Of a DNA stretch of 64,000 bases, positions 47,479 through 60,428 are shown in pieces (positions within the stretch are counted from its first letter, which is position 1; the number at the start of each line of letters is the position of its first letter). The notes under the pieces were generated by a model. That model did not search any database. It worked only from the letters and a program-made list of their open reading frames with translations, and had not been told where the DNA came from. The stretch is from NCBI RefSeq assembly GCF_013373865.1, contig NC_050471.1, positions 22,957,464 to 23,021,463 on the forward strand, read 5' to 3'. Position numbers and translations under genes: made by a program. The stretch is from Monomorium pharaonis. Lineage: Eukaryota > Arthropoda > Insecta > Hymenoptera > Formicidae.

Positions 47479-48932
47479 CAGCATATTATAAACATTAAGG
47501 CTCGTATTCAGAACATGTTTTTATTTATAGATATACATAATTATTTTTGAAACTAAATTTCTTTAATATAAGTAACGTGAATTATATTTATTTATTATAT
47601 ATCAATAAAAGCGTATTCTGAATATTGGTCTAAGATTTGCCGCATTCTTGAATTAAGATCATGTGATATTTTTCAAATAGAATCCCCAATTTTTATTGCC
47701 TATCTTGTAGTTAACATTAAAATGTCAAAACAATGATGACATGAGTTTTTTCAATTGTCTGTTTTATTGATATAGTTGTTTAACAATCAGCAATTGCTTT
47801 TAAAATATGTAAAGTGTTTGTTGTTAATGCAAATTGAAGTTAATTTGTTAACAATTTATTAATTACATGAAATATACTAATACATTAACAGATCTATTTT
47901 ATAACTCTTTAAAGTTCTGTATCGTTACAATGTCATTGCGCAGATATTAATTTGTTAGTTTATTTTATGCAATTACGAAATTGCTAACAATTTTATTTTA
48001 ATTTACATTGAAAAGAAATATACCACCTACCTTTTTTAAAATTTTTTTAATTACTGAAATAGATTCAATTTTGGTTCATTTAGTCTTTAAAATCGGTATT
48101 TTTCAAATGTTCAAAAAAGTAATGCAAGGCATCTTTAAAATGTTGAAAAATTCAAGTTTGTGACCTGGATGTTTTAAATACGTACTATCCAATTACGTAC
48201 ATTTTAAAAAAGGTTTGTAAAACGTCTGTGTATTATTTGGGAGGCATGAAATACATGTGAAAAGTTTTACTTGAAATTACATGATCGATCTGCAAATTAC
48301 CAAATATGTTAGTGTTTTTGGAATAGGATCATTGTATCAGTTAATTCATGATTTAGATATATTGGTTATTAATTGGTTAATAAAATTATAGTGCACATGT
48401 AAAAAAAAATAATTACTGTGAATACTAATAATTGTATATTTATTCCGTTTTTCAAAATATCATGTGTTGCTTTAAAAAAAAATTTAAATAATAGTTTTAT
48501 TGAAAAAATTGAAAACATGTAACAGAAATGATGAAAACATCAGAAAATAACCGGTAAACTAGTATTGATAAGCGTTCCGTAACTGAGTGTACTAGCATGA
48601 CTAGCATGTTTTTACTTTAAAAGAAAAAGAATAAATATTTTAATTTAGAATTAGTATTATGAAACAATAATAATTAACTTTTTAAAAATAAAGTTAAGAT
48701 TGTCTATTTTGATGTGCAGCGAATTTTGCTGAATATAATTTTTTTCTATTAGTTTAATATTCTTAGCTCATAAATTGCACTCTTTAAATTACAATTAGTG
48801 AAAAATCAGTAAAATACATTTTTTTGTGGTGTACTTATAACTTGTCAATCAGTGAAATAAATGCACTGATTTTTAATTTAAAAAAGAATCTTTTCTCAGT
48901 GTATATATTTGAAAACGTTACTATGCTAGTGA
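47479..48932. other. AT-rich intergenic stretch
   Basis: No coding frame, no paired termini and no RNA gene recognised. Confidence 0.4.
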
Positions 48933-50411
48933 AGCCCCTAATAAACACAGTAATATAGTAGCAATGTAACAGCAATGTAACCGAATATAACAGGTTACAT
49001 TACCCTGAAATTACACGTAATTTACATGTAAGTTACAATTTCCGACTCAGCAATATAACATGTTATATAACATGTTATCTAACCGTCACACAACCGTTAC
49101 AAAGAAAAATAAAATAAAATAAAAATTTAATTTTTTTAAAATTATTTTTATCAACAGCACATACTAAATTTAGGATAAATTTTTATTAATTAATTAAATT
49201 TAAATTATGTTATTTTTTATTTTATTTTTACTTGCCGCTGTTAGGTTTGAACCCGGGACCTTAGGATTACGAACCTTGTACTCTACCTGCTACGCCAATT
49301 TGACTCATCGATATGGGTACTTATTATTGTCTACATGTACCTATATGTAAACTGACGCGACTATATTATTTTTTATAAAAGCAATTAAATTTTGCAAAAC
49401 ATTAAAAATAAATAGCATTAATTTATTTACTTATTAATTTCATTGTTAAATTTATCTTTTTCCATAACCTTAATAATTTGATGGAAATTGCGATCTATTT
49501 AGCACTAATCTTTGAAGCGTTCAAATGATTAATTAGATGGTTAACTATATAGATCATAATTCTAAGAAAAATTGAATAGTATACATTTATTATTCTGTTT
49601 TTGTTCAGCACATGATGAATTTAGATTTTGTGCATTTTTTGTGCGCAATAATTGTAGACAAACCGTTATTTTTGAAAACATTATCTTTATAATAATTTTT
49701 ATTATTATTAAATAGATCTATCATTCAGGATGTTATAATGTCTGATTTCTGAGTCAACTACGACGCATTGTTCCGTAATAACATTGATACGAACGTGTTA
49801 TGTTACGATTATACAATTTTTGTTGAATAACTGTAACGCCGAAACGATGTATAACAGCTAAATCACTTGCGTATAACAAATATTACGTAACAGGTTATTT
49901 CCATGTCATATAGCACCTACATATCACAAGAATAACAATGTTAAATTACATGTAACTTCCATGTTATATTGCCGCTATAAAATGTGTTCACTGGGCATTT
50001 ATTATTTTGTTTTTGTTTAGTACATGATGAATTTAGATTTTGTGCATTTTTTATATGCAGTAATTGTAGGCAAACCGTTATTTTTGAAAACATTATCTTT
50101 ATAATAATTTTTTTAATTATCAAATAGATCTGTCATTCAGGATGTTATAATGTTGTCTGATTTCTGAGTCAACTACGACGCATCGTTCCGTAATAACATT
50201 GATACGAGCGTGTTATGTTACGATTATACAATTTTTGTTGAATAACTGTAACGCCAAAACGATGTATAACAGCTATATTACTTGCGTATAACAAATGTTA
50301 CGTAACAGGTTATTTCCATGTCATATAGCACCTACATATCACAAGAATAACAATGTTAAATTACATGTAACTTCCATGTTATATTGCCGCTATAAAATGT
50401 TTTCACTGGGC
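48933..50411. mobile_element. Composite AT-rich element with tandem internal duplication
   Basis: The left part (AGTAATATAGTAGCAATGTA, ACACGTAATTTACATGTAAG) is loosely complementary to the right end (TTACATGTAACTTCCATGTT, ATTGCCGCTATAAAATG). The right part is duplicated in tandem: 49586-49996 and 49998-50410 are nearly identical (TTAGATTTTGTGCATTTTTT, CTGAGTCAACTACGACGCAT). Confidence 0.65.
49205..49318 (-). repeat. tRNA-derived SINE head
   Basis: The minus strand reads TGGCGTAGCAGGTAGAGTA, matching a pol III A box, and 30 bases later GGTCCCGGGTTCAAACC, matching a B box. An A-rich AAAATAAAATAAAAAAT stretch follows. The sequence that would pair as the acceptor stem does not, so this is not a working tRNA. 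Confidence 0.7.
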
Positions 50412-51130
50412 CTTAAACACGGAAAACTTTTTTTATAAAGTTCCTAGGCTTATTCTAAAAGCACAGTATTGTTCTTTGCTGAACTGCCAAGTGCGCCTTA
50501 TGCTTATTTTATACAAAGTCTAAAACTTTTATACGCAGCAAATGTTTTTACGAGTCGACTACAGAAGTCGATAACAAAACTATAATTTTCTAACTTTCTT
50601 TCGTTTTTCATATGAAATTGATCGCAGCGCACCGCGTTACTATCTGTACTTTAATTTTGGAGAAGGATTTTCAATTCCATGCAATCAATAAAAAGATTTC
50701 GGTGTCCGGAAAATTAGTGATAAAACAGTTTAGTATCCCCTTAAGCCGTAAGAAATTGACTAATCACAATTGAGTATTTTTATAAAAATCGACTGTGATT
50801 GGTCAATTTCTTATGGCTTAAAGGTTAAATCTTCATTGTAAACTACGTCTTAGAGTCATTTATCTATTAGGCTGGAGTCCCATATACTGATATTTTCCGC
50901 GTAACGTGTATCGCGTAAAAAGGTGCCTTTTCATGCTGACGCTCGATGCTCATTTTCAGCGGCAAGAAGGTCACCACAATTGACGTCAGCGTCAATTGAA
51001 ATCCATGAAAAGGAGAACAGCGTGAAGAGTTCGACGTCGTGAGTGATATAAAAATGTCTTTTATTAATAAATAGACATCAGGTTTGGTTACAGGAATGTA
51101 ATCAAAAATTGTTAAAAAAAAAGAAGTGAA
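50412..51130. other. Mixed repeat-rich stretch
   Basis: Holds a right terminus like the TTAA family (TTTAGTATCCCCTTAA near 50728-50743), a short hairpin (AAGAAATTGACTAATCAC and GATTGGTCAATTTCTTA, about 50748-50815), and CCTTTTCATGCTGACGCT shared with 13237-13254. Confidence 0.45.
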
Positions 51131-51767
51131 ATGAAAAGGGAAGCACTAATAGCATTTCTTATCAATGAAGTACAAAGAAAGAAAAAAAGAAGTTATTAAA
51201 AAAAAACGTTATTGGGTGAAACCAATATTTCAAGAACGTAAATTACATGGATCTTATTATACAATATTTTCTGTAATTACATTAAAAAACAATAGATTTC
51301 GTAATTATTTTCGTGTAACTCAATATAAAGAATTATTACGCATGATTATTGCACTTTCTCTAACTAAACAAACTGTAATTAGGGAACCAGTATCACCTGT
51401 AGAATGGCTATTTATGACATTAAGGTTCTTTGTAAATTTATTTTTTAATATATTTATTTTTTTATAGTAAATGTATATAAGTATATATGATATTTATTTT
51501 ATATAAATTTTTGGCATCTGGTGACTCGATGACTTTAATATCTTGCAATACCTTGTTGGACTAACAACTGTCAGTTGTTATATTATCGAAGAAACTTGTA
51601 GTGCTATATGGGATTGTTTGGTAAAAGAAGTACTTCCATCCTGTTTAAAAGAAAATTGGTTAGATATTGCAAATAAATTTGAACATAAATGGAATTTTAT
51701 AATAATCAAAGTAAACACAGATGTTCACAAAATATTTAGTATTTTAATAATACTTTTGGTTGTTTAG
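51131..51767 (+). pseudogene. PIF/Harbinger transposase relic, N-terminal half
   Basis: Starts at ATG 51131 (MKREALIAFLINEVQRKKK), then shifts frame into KKRYWVKPIFQERKLHGSY, YFRVTQYKELL and PVEWLFMTLRF, the N-terminal part of Harbinger-type (HARBI1-like) transposases. After stops and another frameshift, 51543-51680 reads YLVGLTTVSCYIIEETCSAI and ENWLDIANKFEHKWNF, the region that normally precedes the G-x-DGKH catalytic motif. That motif and everything after it are missing. At least two frameshifts and a truncation make it non-functional. Confidence 0.88.
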
Positions 51768-51976
51768 GTTTAGGTTTAACTTGCTATTAATTTAGTTTTA
51801 ATTTGTTGAAATGGTTCTGCTACTATTTTCTCCTAATTATTAATTTCGTTGCGTCTAATAATTGTAATTTCATCATCTGCAATATGTTGGTATATTAAAA
51901 TACGTTGAATTTTCTAAAATATAATAAAAAATCAATTTACTACAATTTACTACAATTTACTATAAATTTTTAAAAT

Positions 51977-52393
51977 TCCCTGCATAAAACGTCAAATTGA
52001 AAAAAAAAATTTAATTTTGACATTTTGCAAAAAGCAGAATTCAACAGAATTTAGAAAATATTCAATTGAATATCTTCTGAATTCTGCTTGAATAAGGATT
52101 CAATTCATTTTAAATATTAACTCTCGCATTCAAAAGAATTCATTGACTCTAAACATTCTTTGCATTCAATCGCAATAAAGAGGTATTCAAATGAATGTGA
52201 ACCTTTACATTAAAAGATTCATCTCTTCTGCTAATTGTAACGGATTCAGAGACATACAAGATTTCATAGTTTTATACTTAATATCGCACTGAAAAGTATT
52301 GGCCACGATCTGCGATTTTTTGTAAAGCAGAATTCACGATAAAATCTCGTGAATGCGAAACACTATTTTTGAATAAGACATTTTATGCAGGGT
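51977..52393. mobile_element. MITE with CCCTGCATAAAA termini
   Basis: CCCTGCATAAAACGTCAAAT at the left and GACATTTTATGCAGGG at the right, about 415 bp, with internal GCAGAATTCA/TGAATTCTGC pairs. Confidence 0.75.
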
Positions 52394-52400
52394 TATTATA

Positions 52401-53725
52401 ATGTGTGTGTGTTTACGAAAAATGCTATTATGTTACATATTGCACTGCTTTTTTACATTCAAAATAAATTTAAATGTGAAATTACAAGAAATTGCCTTTC
52501 AAAATAAAAGAACAAAAATTTTGTCTTTTCTACAAAAATAATGACATGAAGTAAATGTGCCAGCTATACGAACGAATATTTATATAAAATTTATTTATTA
52601 TTACTTTTTAATATTAAAATGTTATAATCAATAATACGGTTCTGTATATACATATACGTATAATACCTATACATTCCTGAAAGGGTATAATAACTTTAAT
52701 TATAAGAATAAACGCTACAAAATGAGAGTGTTAAGTTTTTCTTTACAAAGATAATGATATGAAGAAAAATGCGCCAATCTATATAAATAGATGTTTATTT
52801 TTTAACTGGCATTCATAGTTTGATTTTTTATTAAGTCCGTATCAGATTAATTAAAGATTGATATTGGGATTAAATTGAAATATAACCAATTAGGAACAAA
52901 ACCAATATTCTTTACCTTTACTTTGAATGGTCAAATTCAATTTAATCTCAATCTCAAATCTGATATGACTTTAAGAGATTGTCTTAAATTTATCTTCAGA
53001 TACAATTTTGTTTAGTAGGAAGGTTATTTAAAGATAATTTAAAGATTTTTTATTTAAAGATTTTCTTAAATTATCTTTAAATAACCTTCGTACTAAACCA
53101 AATTCTATCTGAAGATCAATTTAAGACAATCTTAAAGCCATATCAGATTTGAGATTGAGATTAAATTGAAATTTGACCATTTAAAACAAAGTTAAAGAAT
53201 ATTGCTTTTGTTCCTAATTGGTTACATATCAATTTAATCCCAATATCAATCTCTAGTTAGTCTGATACGGACTTAATAAAAAATCAAACTATGAATACCA
53301 GTTAAAAAATAAACATCTATTTTTATAGATTGGCGCATTTTTCTTCATATCGTTATCTTTGTAAAGAAAAACTTAACACTCTCATTTTGTAGCGTTTATT
53401 CTTATAATTAAAGTTATACCATTTTTGTAGCGTTTATTCTTGTAATTAAAGTTATACCATTTCAGGAATGTATATTATATGTACAGTACATACAGAACCG
53501 TATTATTGACTACAACATTTTAATATTAAAAAGTAATAATAAACAAATTTTATATAAATATCCGTTCTTATAGCTGGTACATTTACTTCATGTCATGTTA
53601 TTTTTGTAGAAAAGACAAAATTTTTGTCCTTTTATTTTAAAAGGCAATTTCTTGTAATTTCATATTTAAATTTATTTTGAATGTAAAAAAGTAAAAGCAG
53701 TGCAATATGTAATAGCATTTTTTAT

Positions 53726-53738
<13 letters not shown>
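52401..53738. repeat. Large inverted repeat, arms about 640 bp
   Basis: Left arm 52401-53035 and right arm 53075-53738 pair almost throughout. TACATATTGCACTGC at 52434 faces GCAGTGCAATATGTA near 53698, and GAGTGTTAAGTTTTTCTTTA faces its complement near 53362-53382. The centre near 53060 is a hairpin of AAAGATTT repeats. Each arm contains a family C MITE. The outer end is a TG tract at the left and a longer CA tract (53729-53771) at the right. Confidence 0.92.
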
Positions 53739-53771
<33 letters not shown>

Positions 53772-53773
<2 letters not shown>

Positions 53774-56700
53774 AGCGCCCTTTTTAATCTTTTTTTAAAA
53801 AAGGTAATTCTGTTCGGATATCACATATTTTGTTGCGGTTAGGCATCTTATTTAATCCACGAAGCTATAACGTAACTTTTATAAAGCAACTTTTTTCCAC
53901 TTTAAATAAGTATGAAATTAAAGCGGAATTATATAATATATAGGAAACTGTCCTATGACTACATTTTTTTTATAAATAGAACGGACATTTAGTAAATTGT
54001 ATTGAATGCTTTTTATTTAATGACATAAATCGAAATGAACATTATTCTATCTTTGATGAAGTAACAGACATTTGTCGACTTATCTCACTAAATATATAGA
54101 AAACACTTATTCTTTACTTAAAATATAAAAGAATATATCACTTCGAAAACATTATTTATTGCACTTATGTAGTTAAATACACATATAAATTATTATATAT
54201 TATAAAACATAAACATAACTATATAAATTTATAAAGCACAGTTTTATTATGTAGGAAGAATTTGTAAGCTGTGGTATCGTTGTAACACACTTTGGTCCGG
54301 CAGAAGGTGTAATATGTAATTAGTTATGTTGGATCTTTCTGGATAAGTCATATGAAATCAGAATTAAAGATAAAAACAATGTATTATGACATATAATATA
54401 GCAATAAATTTTGTTAAAAAGTATAGATTGATATATAAAAACATTTCAAAATGCATATTACCTGTAGTTAGACGAGAACAGATTAGACGAGCGCTAACTA
54501 GCGTGAATAGTATGAACTGGACATAGAAAATTTTGTTTCTTAAATGAAAATTTTACATTTCTGACTTTGTATTGCGATATCTCCATTCGTAGGATGCATA
54601 ACAAAAAAATCATGCCAAGTGTCTGGTATCAACCATTGTCAGCAAAAAGGTTATAAATCGTACAACAGAATAATGTCAGAAAGTGTCAGCAAATTGTTAT
54701 CGAAATAATGACAATTGCTGATCATGTTATGCTAACAGATTGGCGGCAGTAATCGATCAAGATTTGTGATCTCTGCTCAATTTTTGTTGTTAATTTGCAA
54801 TCAGATTGCTCGCACGGATGTGGATCCATCTTGAATTTTGCCAACAATTTGCTGTCAGACTCTGTTAGAAAATTATAAGTATATTGAAATTACAGGTGCC
54901 AATTTATTATTTTATATCAATTTTTGAAGAAATTTGTCGCTAATCTGTTAACATATTGCACGCGTTTTGCTTACCATGAAAAAATCTATGTGAAAAATCA
55001 CTTGTAAACAACGTTACTTGATTGCCAATTGCGTAATTATTGTATTTGAATAGGGGACATTCTCATAGAATACTTTTTCTGGTTTTGATCAGATTTAGTC
55101 AAAAGTCCGAACTTTGCTATATTTTCTCATATTTAAGCTTAAATTGTTTTTGGAGAATTTTGATAAAAATCATTGTGCTTGATAAATACTATCATACTTC
55201 TTTGAATTGAACAAAAAGATCCATGTCTACGGAGTAAATAAAAATATAATAATCTACGTAGAGTTAATTACTATAGCACGGATACCTATTTAATAATTTG
55301 TATTGGGCTTAATAATAATTGTTGTTTAAATATTTTAAATATTAATCTGAAAATATCAGAAAAATATTTAATTTTTTCAAAAAATTTTTTCTTTCTTAGA
55401 TGTTATTAATTTATATAAAAAAGTAAGAAACTCTTTCTAAAAGATTATATATTATATATAAAAATTCTGAAAAATTCTAAGAAAAATTAACATCAGGATA
55501 ATCCAGTAATCTTATGATAAAACTTGTTGGGATCTTCGCAGATTTGCATATTGAATGTATTGATAGAATAGTTTTCTATATTTTTGTTTATCTTTACTTT
55601 CTTTACACATTTTACCATATATGTGTTTATATAAGACATTTTTTAATATTTAAATGCTAGAACAAGAAAGGATCAAAATGATGAAATCTAATAGCTTAGT
55701 GCATTTGTTGAAAAATTGCATAATGCCGGTTTATGACTCATAGAATTCTCCTTACATAATCTCATTTATTTATCGTGATTATAGTGACCGATTATTTATA
55801 CACGTATTTTTAATCTTGAAATTTATTGGAATATTAATTGAAGCATAAGTGAGTTTGATGCATGGATAATCGTAGCAACTTAGCTCGAGTATAACAATTC
55901 AAGTTACTGACTTTAATTCAATGCGTACCTTAATGAGGCTTAATTATTTAATTATCTATATGTAATTATGACAAAAACATAGGAAGAACTGATTATATAA
56001 TTAGCAAAAATAAAAATAAAAAGGTAATAGCTTTTGAAGAATAAAAATTATAATAAAGAAAATTATTTTTATAATACTCGTATTGGATTTTTTTATTTCA
56101 AAAATTATACATATTGAGAAAAATTTTGAATAAAATTGCATACATTATCAACACATATAGAAAAAATTGCAATAATTTGTCGACTAGTGCCAAGTATTAC
56201 GTAAATAATAAGTTGAATATTAGATCGGTATAATTAATTTAAGAAGGAAGTATTATTTCTAGAGTAAGGCAGTTTTTGATATCTAATTATTATAATTTTT
56301 GTGTAAGTTTTTACAATCTACAATTTATGCAAACTGAATTGCTTTCCACATTGTATATTGAAACACAATTTATACATAAAGCTGAAGTACGTAATATTAC
56401 AAATTAAATTAATAAATAATTTTATAATATGGTTGTAGTATTTAATAGTATTGTTATGTAATTGTATTAAAATATTATATTATAATATGTTTATATATAT
56501 TATGTATAGATTAACAAAAGCTTTTATTTTTACTCTTCTTTTTATGAAAATAATATTTTAAAAAATAACAAAAATAACATTTAAATATTATTTCAGACAC
56601 TCAATTTTAATGTAACCCGTAACTTGAGAATTAACTTCACTATTATTCTCAACTTGAGAATTAATTTGAGTGTTACTTTTACAATTAGTTAAGAGTAAGT

Positions 56701-57027
56701 CCATATTAACTCTCAAATTGAAAATAAGAATAAGCTGGATATGCAGTTTAATGAATAAATTATAGTATTTTTTGAATCAAATTTTGAAATAAATTGTTAG
56801 TTTAAGGTTTTTTATAATGTATTTTTTACAATAAATAACACACTATCGGTTATCATTTCTGTTAACAAATTTTGTTGTGATCGTTACTTTTTACTCTATC
56901 ATATTATTAAATAGTACTTTTTATTACCATTACTTTTATGACATATTCATTTTAATATGGTATATCTCGAAAACTTAAGCAGTTAGCCCTATAAGATCTA
57001 TACAATTTTTTGTTCAGCATAAGCTGT
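53772..57027. other. AT-rich intergenic stretch
   Basis: No exon-like frame was found. A patch at 54630-54880 has repeated GTCAGCAAATTGTTA/CAACAATTTGCTGTCAGA motifs, probably an old foldback element. The rest shows nothing. Confidence 0.4.
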
Positions 57028-57140
57028 CAAATTTGTATAGATGGTTATCTACGCAATTATCGTTGTAATTTATTTTTAAAAGGTAAAAAATAAAAAATCA
57101 AGTAGCGCGCGCGAAGCGCGCGTCTGTAGTGTCTAGTATA
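57028..57140. repeat. GC-hairpin element (family G)
   Basis: CTGTCAAATTTGT, then CGTTGTAATTTATTTTTAAA and AGTAGCGCGCGCGAAGCGCG, then CGTCTGTAGTGTCTAGTA. It is the most complete of three copies; the other two bracket the minisatellite at 27.4-29.3 kb. Confidence 0.8.
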
Positions 57141-57908
57141 ATTAAAAAGTGTTTGAAAAACACTTGAAAGAATTTCGTGTATATAGTTTGTGATATTTTT
57201 ATCAGACATAACTAAATTTTTAAATATTTTATTACAATAATAATAAATTATAATTACAATAATGTATATAATATAATTATAATAAAGTATAATTATAATA
57301 ATTTTATTGAAATCGGAATAGAGCGGATCAAAGTAAACATTTACCATAATAATGATATTATTATTACATTATAACTATAAATTAATTAAATTATAATTTA
57401 TAATTACAATAATGAAAAAAATTTTTTTAACTAAAAAAATCAAGATTTTAATCAAGAACATCATGATCTATGCAATTTTATGTAATTCTTACTTTTAAGT
57501 AAACGTTTCAGCATGACACTTGCATGTAATACTATACTTGTGCACATATATTATTACATGACTTTTCTTTCCAATATGTTGTAACAAGAAATTAATAAAG
57601 CAATCAGAAAAATTCACAAGAGAAAAAAAGAAAACAAAATTTTTACGATTTTTTCGTCGGTGAATATGCAGCTCGTAGTTAGACAAGTGGTTTAACAATA
57701 CGACGTGCAACGATAATTATCAGTAGGTATACGAGCACTGAAAGCGAGTCGTTTTTTCGTAGAGAGGGGATGCCTGACTTTATCTACGTGCACGTGTCAT
57801 GGGTCCCTCTCAGTACACAATTGCATACGTCCGCATGTGCTTCACGGTCTGTCTCTTACAGGTTTATTTGTGGATTACTCAGCCCTTCTGGTTTGTGATT
57901 AATTCGGC
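57141..57908. other. Upstream region of the secreted-protein gene
   Basis: AT-rich to about 57640, then less so. 57720-57908 has CG-containing, non-repetitive sequence typical of a promoter or 5' UTR. TTACAGGTTT near 57860 might be a splice site. No TATA box could be fixed. Confidence 0.35.
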
Positions 57909-60428
57909 ATGATCCCCTCAGCGACAGCTCTTCCTCTTTTCGCGCTATTCACGCTGACGTTAGGTAATTTTTGTCTGTCTCTTCCTGTTTTTTTATACAG
58001 TTTTGCAATGCGAAAGTTTCCTTTAAAAAAAAAGATGTTACGAAACTTGGACAATGGCATATTCTACTATTGAGCTCTGATAAAAACATTTTAATAAAAT
58101 TTTAATAAATTGTTTAAGTGAAAATATAAAATGTTTATTTAATAAAAATTTAGTAAAAATATTTTCTTAATATATTAATGAAATTTTGATGATAATATTA
58201 AATTTTATTTTGAAACATTTAAATTAATAATTTTATTGAAATTAATAAAATTTCGATGAAATTATTAATCTAAATGCTTTTTATTAAATATATAATATTA
58301 ATAATATAATTATGATATAATAGTAATCATGTTATTTGTCAGTCTTGAAACACAGTTTAATTTGTAATATTACATATTCAGGCTAAGAATTGTCTTTCAA
58401 GACAATTAGTCAGTGTGCAATATATATATACTAGTCAACAAAATTAGCGCATACGAAAATTTGTGTCGAAATTTTGCATAATTTCAAATAAGTATAACAC
58501 CGCGAAAAATAATCGCATTTCCAGTTTCCAAAAAGCATTTTAAAGCTGGAACTCTTTACTTTCGAATAAACTTTGGCGATTTTAATTATCTTTTTTTTTC
58601 ATGAAACGGCACACAATGATAAAGCTCGACCCGTCAAAAGTAAAAATTTTTATACAACTTTGCTATGTTACATCTACTGTGTAAAAAATCGCGAAGACTT
58701 TCTGCTACTTGCATCTTACAGCGCGATCTTTTCCTTTTATTTTGAGTGGTCGTTCATAGCTGTGCATTTTTTTTTGACCAAGTTATCGATGTTTGAATAA
58801 AAAGTGGTCACTTTGACTTTGATCGCTTACAACTTGTGAAAAAATCAATGTACAGCGCTCTGCAAAAAAGCAATAAAAAACTGAAAGTTAGCCCTTTTTA
58901 ACCTTATAGTTACTGTTTTTTAATTTTTTTTTTTATACTAATAAATCGCGTTTAAATAACATGTAAGAAACTTGTTGCACCTTCAAAAATTTGCATAATT
59001 GAAATTGCATGTTTCGGAGGTAGAAGAATTTTTTTCACAAGTCTTATGATAATTTTCGTAAAATACCTTTTTCTACAAATACAAAAAAGAAACATGATTG
59101 TACAATTTTTTTTGTAATGTAATGTCTCATAATTACCTATGCATTTTCAAACAGTTACCGCCAGCATTAGCGTTACCCAACGTGCACCACGGGGAGGTCG
59201 GATTTTGCGCATTGTGTGTGTGTGTGTATGTGTGTGTGTGTATTTTAAATATATTGGAAATTGTATGTAGAATGCAAACAAAATTGGATAAAGAAATATT
59301 TGTTGGCAATATATAAAACTTCCTCTATGAAGAAGCCAAAAAAGTGACATTTGCAAATTTCTAAATTGTATACTTAAAAATTATGAGAAAGCAATATGCA
59401 AATCTAATTTCACACTTAAAAGCTATGAGGAAGCAATGTGCAAGTTTCTACTACTACTTGCACAATTTTTTCTTCTCTCTCTCTCTCTCTCTCTCTCTCG
59501 GGAATCGACAAAATATAGCAGTTTAATTAAAAACTCGTTAACTTATAGCTAAACTCTGATTCTAGGATCTCTAGTATACATATATATTATAATTTATTTT
59601 GACAAATACATACTAGAATAAAGCATAAAAAATAGCTTGTAAATTATTTATTTTTTTTATATAATTTTAACTTAAGGAGTCATTTCAAGAATTGCAGATA
59701 TTCAAATAATTTTTTTGTTTTTTAAATTAATTCTTCGATTTTATAATAAAATTTTTTGTAATAAAAAATCATATTTATGCATTTATATATAATTGAAAAT
59801 AGCTTAAAATTTATGACAGCACAAATATTTCCACTTTGGATGGTCAGAAACAAAAAGAATCAAAAAGATTCTTAAATTGTTAGTCAATGGCTATAGCTGA
59901 AACTAAAAAATATTAATTTTATCAAAAAATAACAAAATTGCAGCCATTTGAAAAAAGATTGAAAAAGAAGGATTTATTTTCAGTTGTATATGTCTCATAA
60001 AATTTGAACAAATTATTATTTTTACTTAATTTTAGTTTAAGCCATAACTGTATGTAAAATAAGCTGTAAAAATTTCAGAGCAATTGAATGAATATAATAA
60101 TTTTTGAGAAATCTCTTACGCTGCATTGAAAAAGTTGTTTTGAGAAAAACGCGTTTAAAGTTTTTAATTTTTTCAAAAAGTTTTAATATTATTTAATCTC
60201 TAGACCATAGAATTTTTGTTTAAAATATTTTGCTTGTTGGGATTAGTTTTTGAAATATTTATCTGAACTATTTAAAATAAGATATCTTAAATATATGTGT
60301 ACTAGAAACATAATTTTTTTTACATTTTAGAAATACCTTTGTCTTCCAAAGTTACGGATGTAAAAGGAGATATGGACCACATACGGAACCATGAAACTAA
60401 AAAGAATACTTTGCGACTTGTTACATTG
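57909..60428 (+). CDS. Predicted secreted protein, first two coding exons
   Basis: Exon 57909-57963 starts with ATG and codes a hydrophobic signal peptide (MIPSATALPLFALFTLTL), ending at donor GTAATT in phase 1. Exon 60331-60428 follows acceptor TTTACATTTTAG, restores the frame and codes EIPLSSKVTDVKGDMDHIRN and KKNTLRLVTL, ending at donor GTATAT in phase 0. The phase match and signal peptide make this a plausible gene start, but only 51 codons are visible and I do not recognise the protein. I found no continuation exon before the end of the window, so the next intron is either long or the exon is very short. The intron 57964-60330 is AT-rich with repeats. Confidence 0.5.
59153..59240. repeat. 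Dispersed repeat next to (TG)n
   Basis: GCCAGCATTAGCGTTACCCA then GTGCACCACGGGGAGGTCGG and a TG tract. Related sequence borders CA/TG tracts at 35.18-35.25 and 35.53-35.60 kb, and another copy occurs at 63848-63915. A TC microsatellite lies at 59472-59499. Confidence 0.8.

Noticed and set aside
49244..49304. Functional tRNA gene on the minus strand
   Set aside because: A and B boxes are present, but the bases flanking them do not form an acceptor stem and the anticodon arm pairs poorly. Called a SINE head instead.
51757..51776. TTTAGGTTTAGG, telomere-like
   Set aside because: Only two units and not the insect TTAGG repeat; chance within AT-rich DNA.
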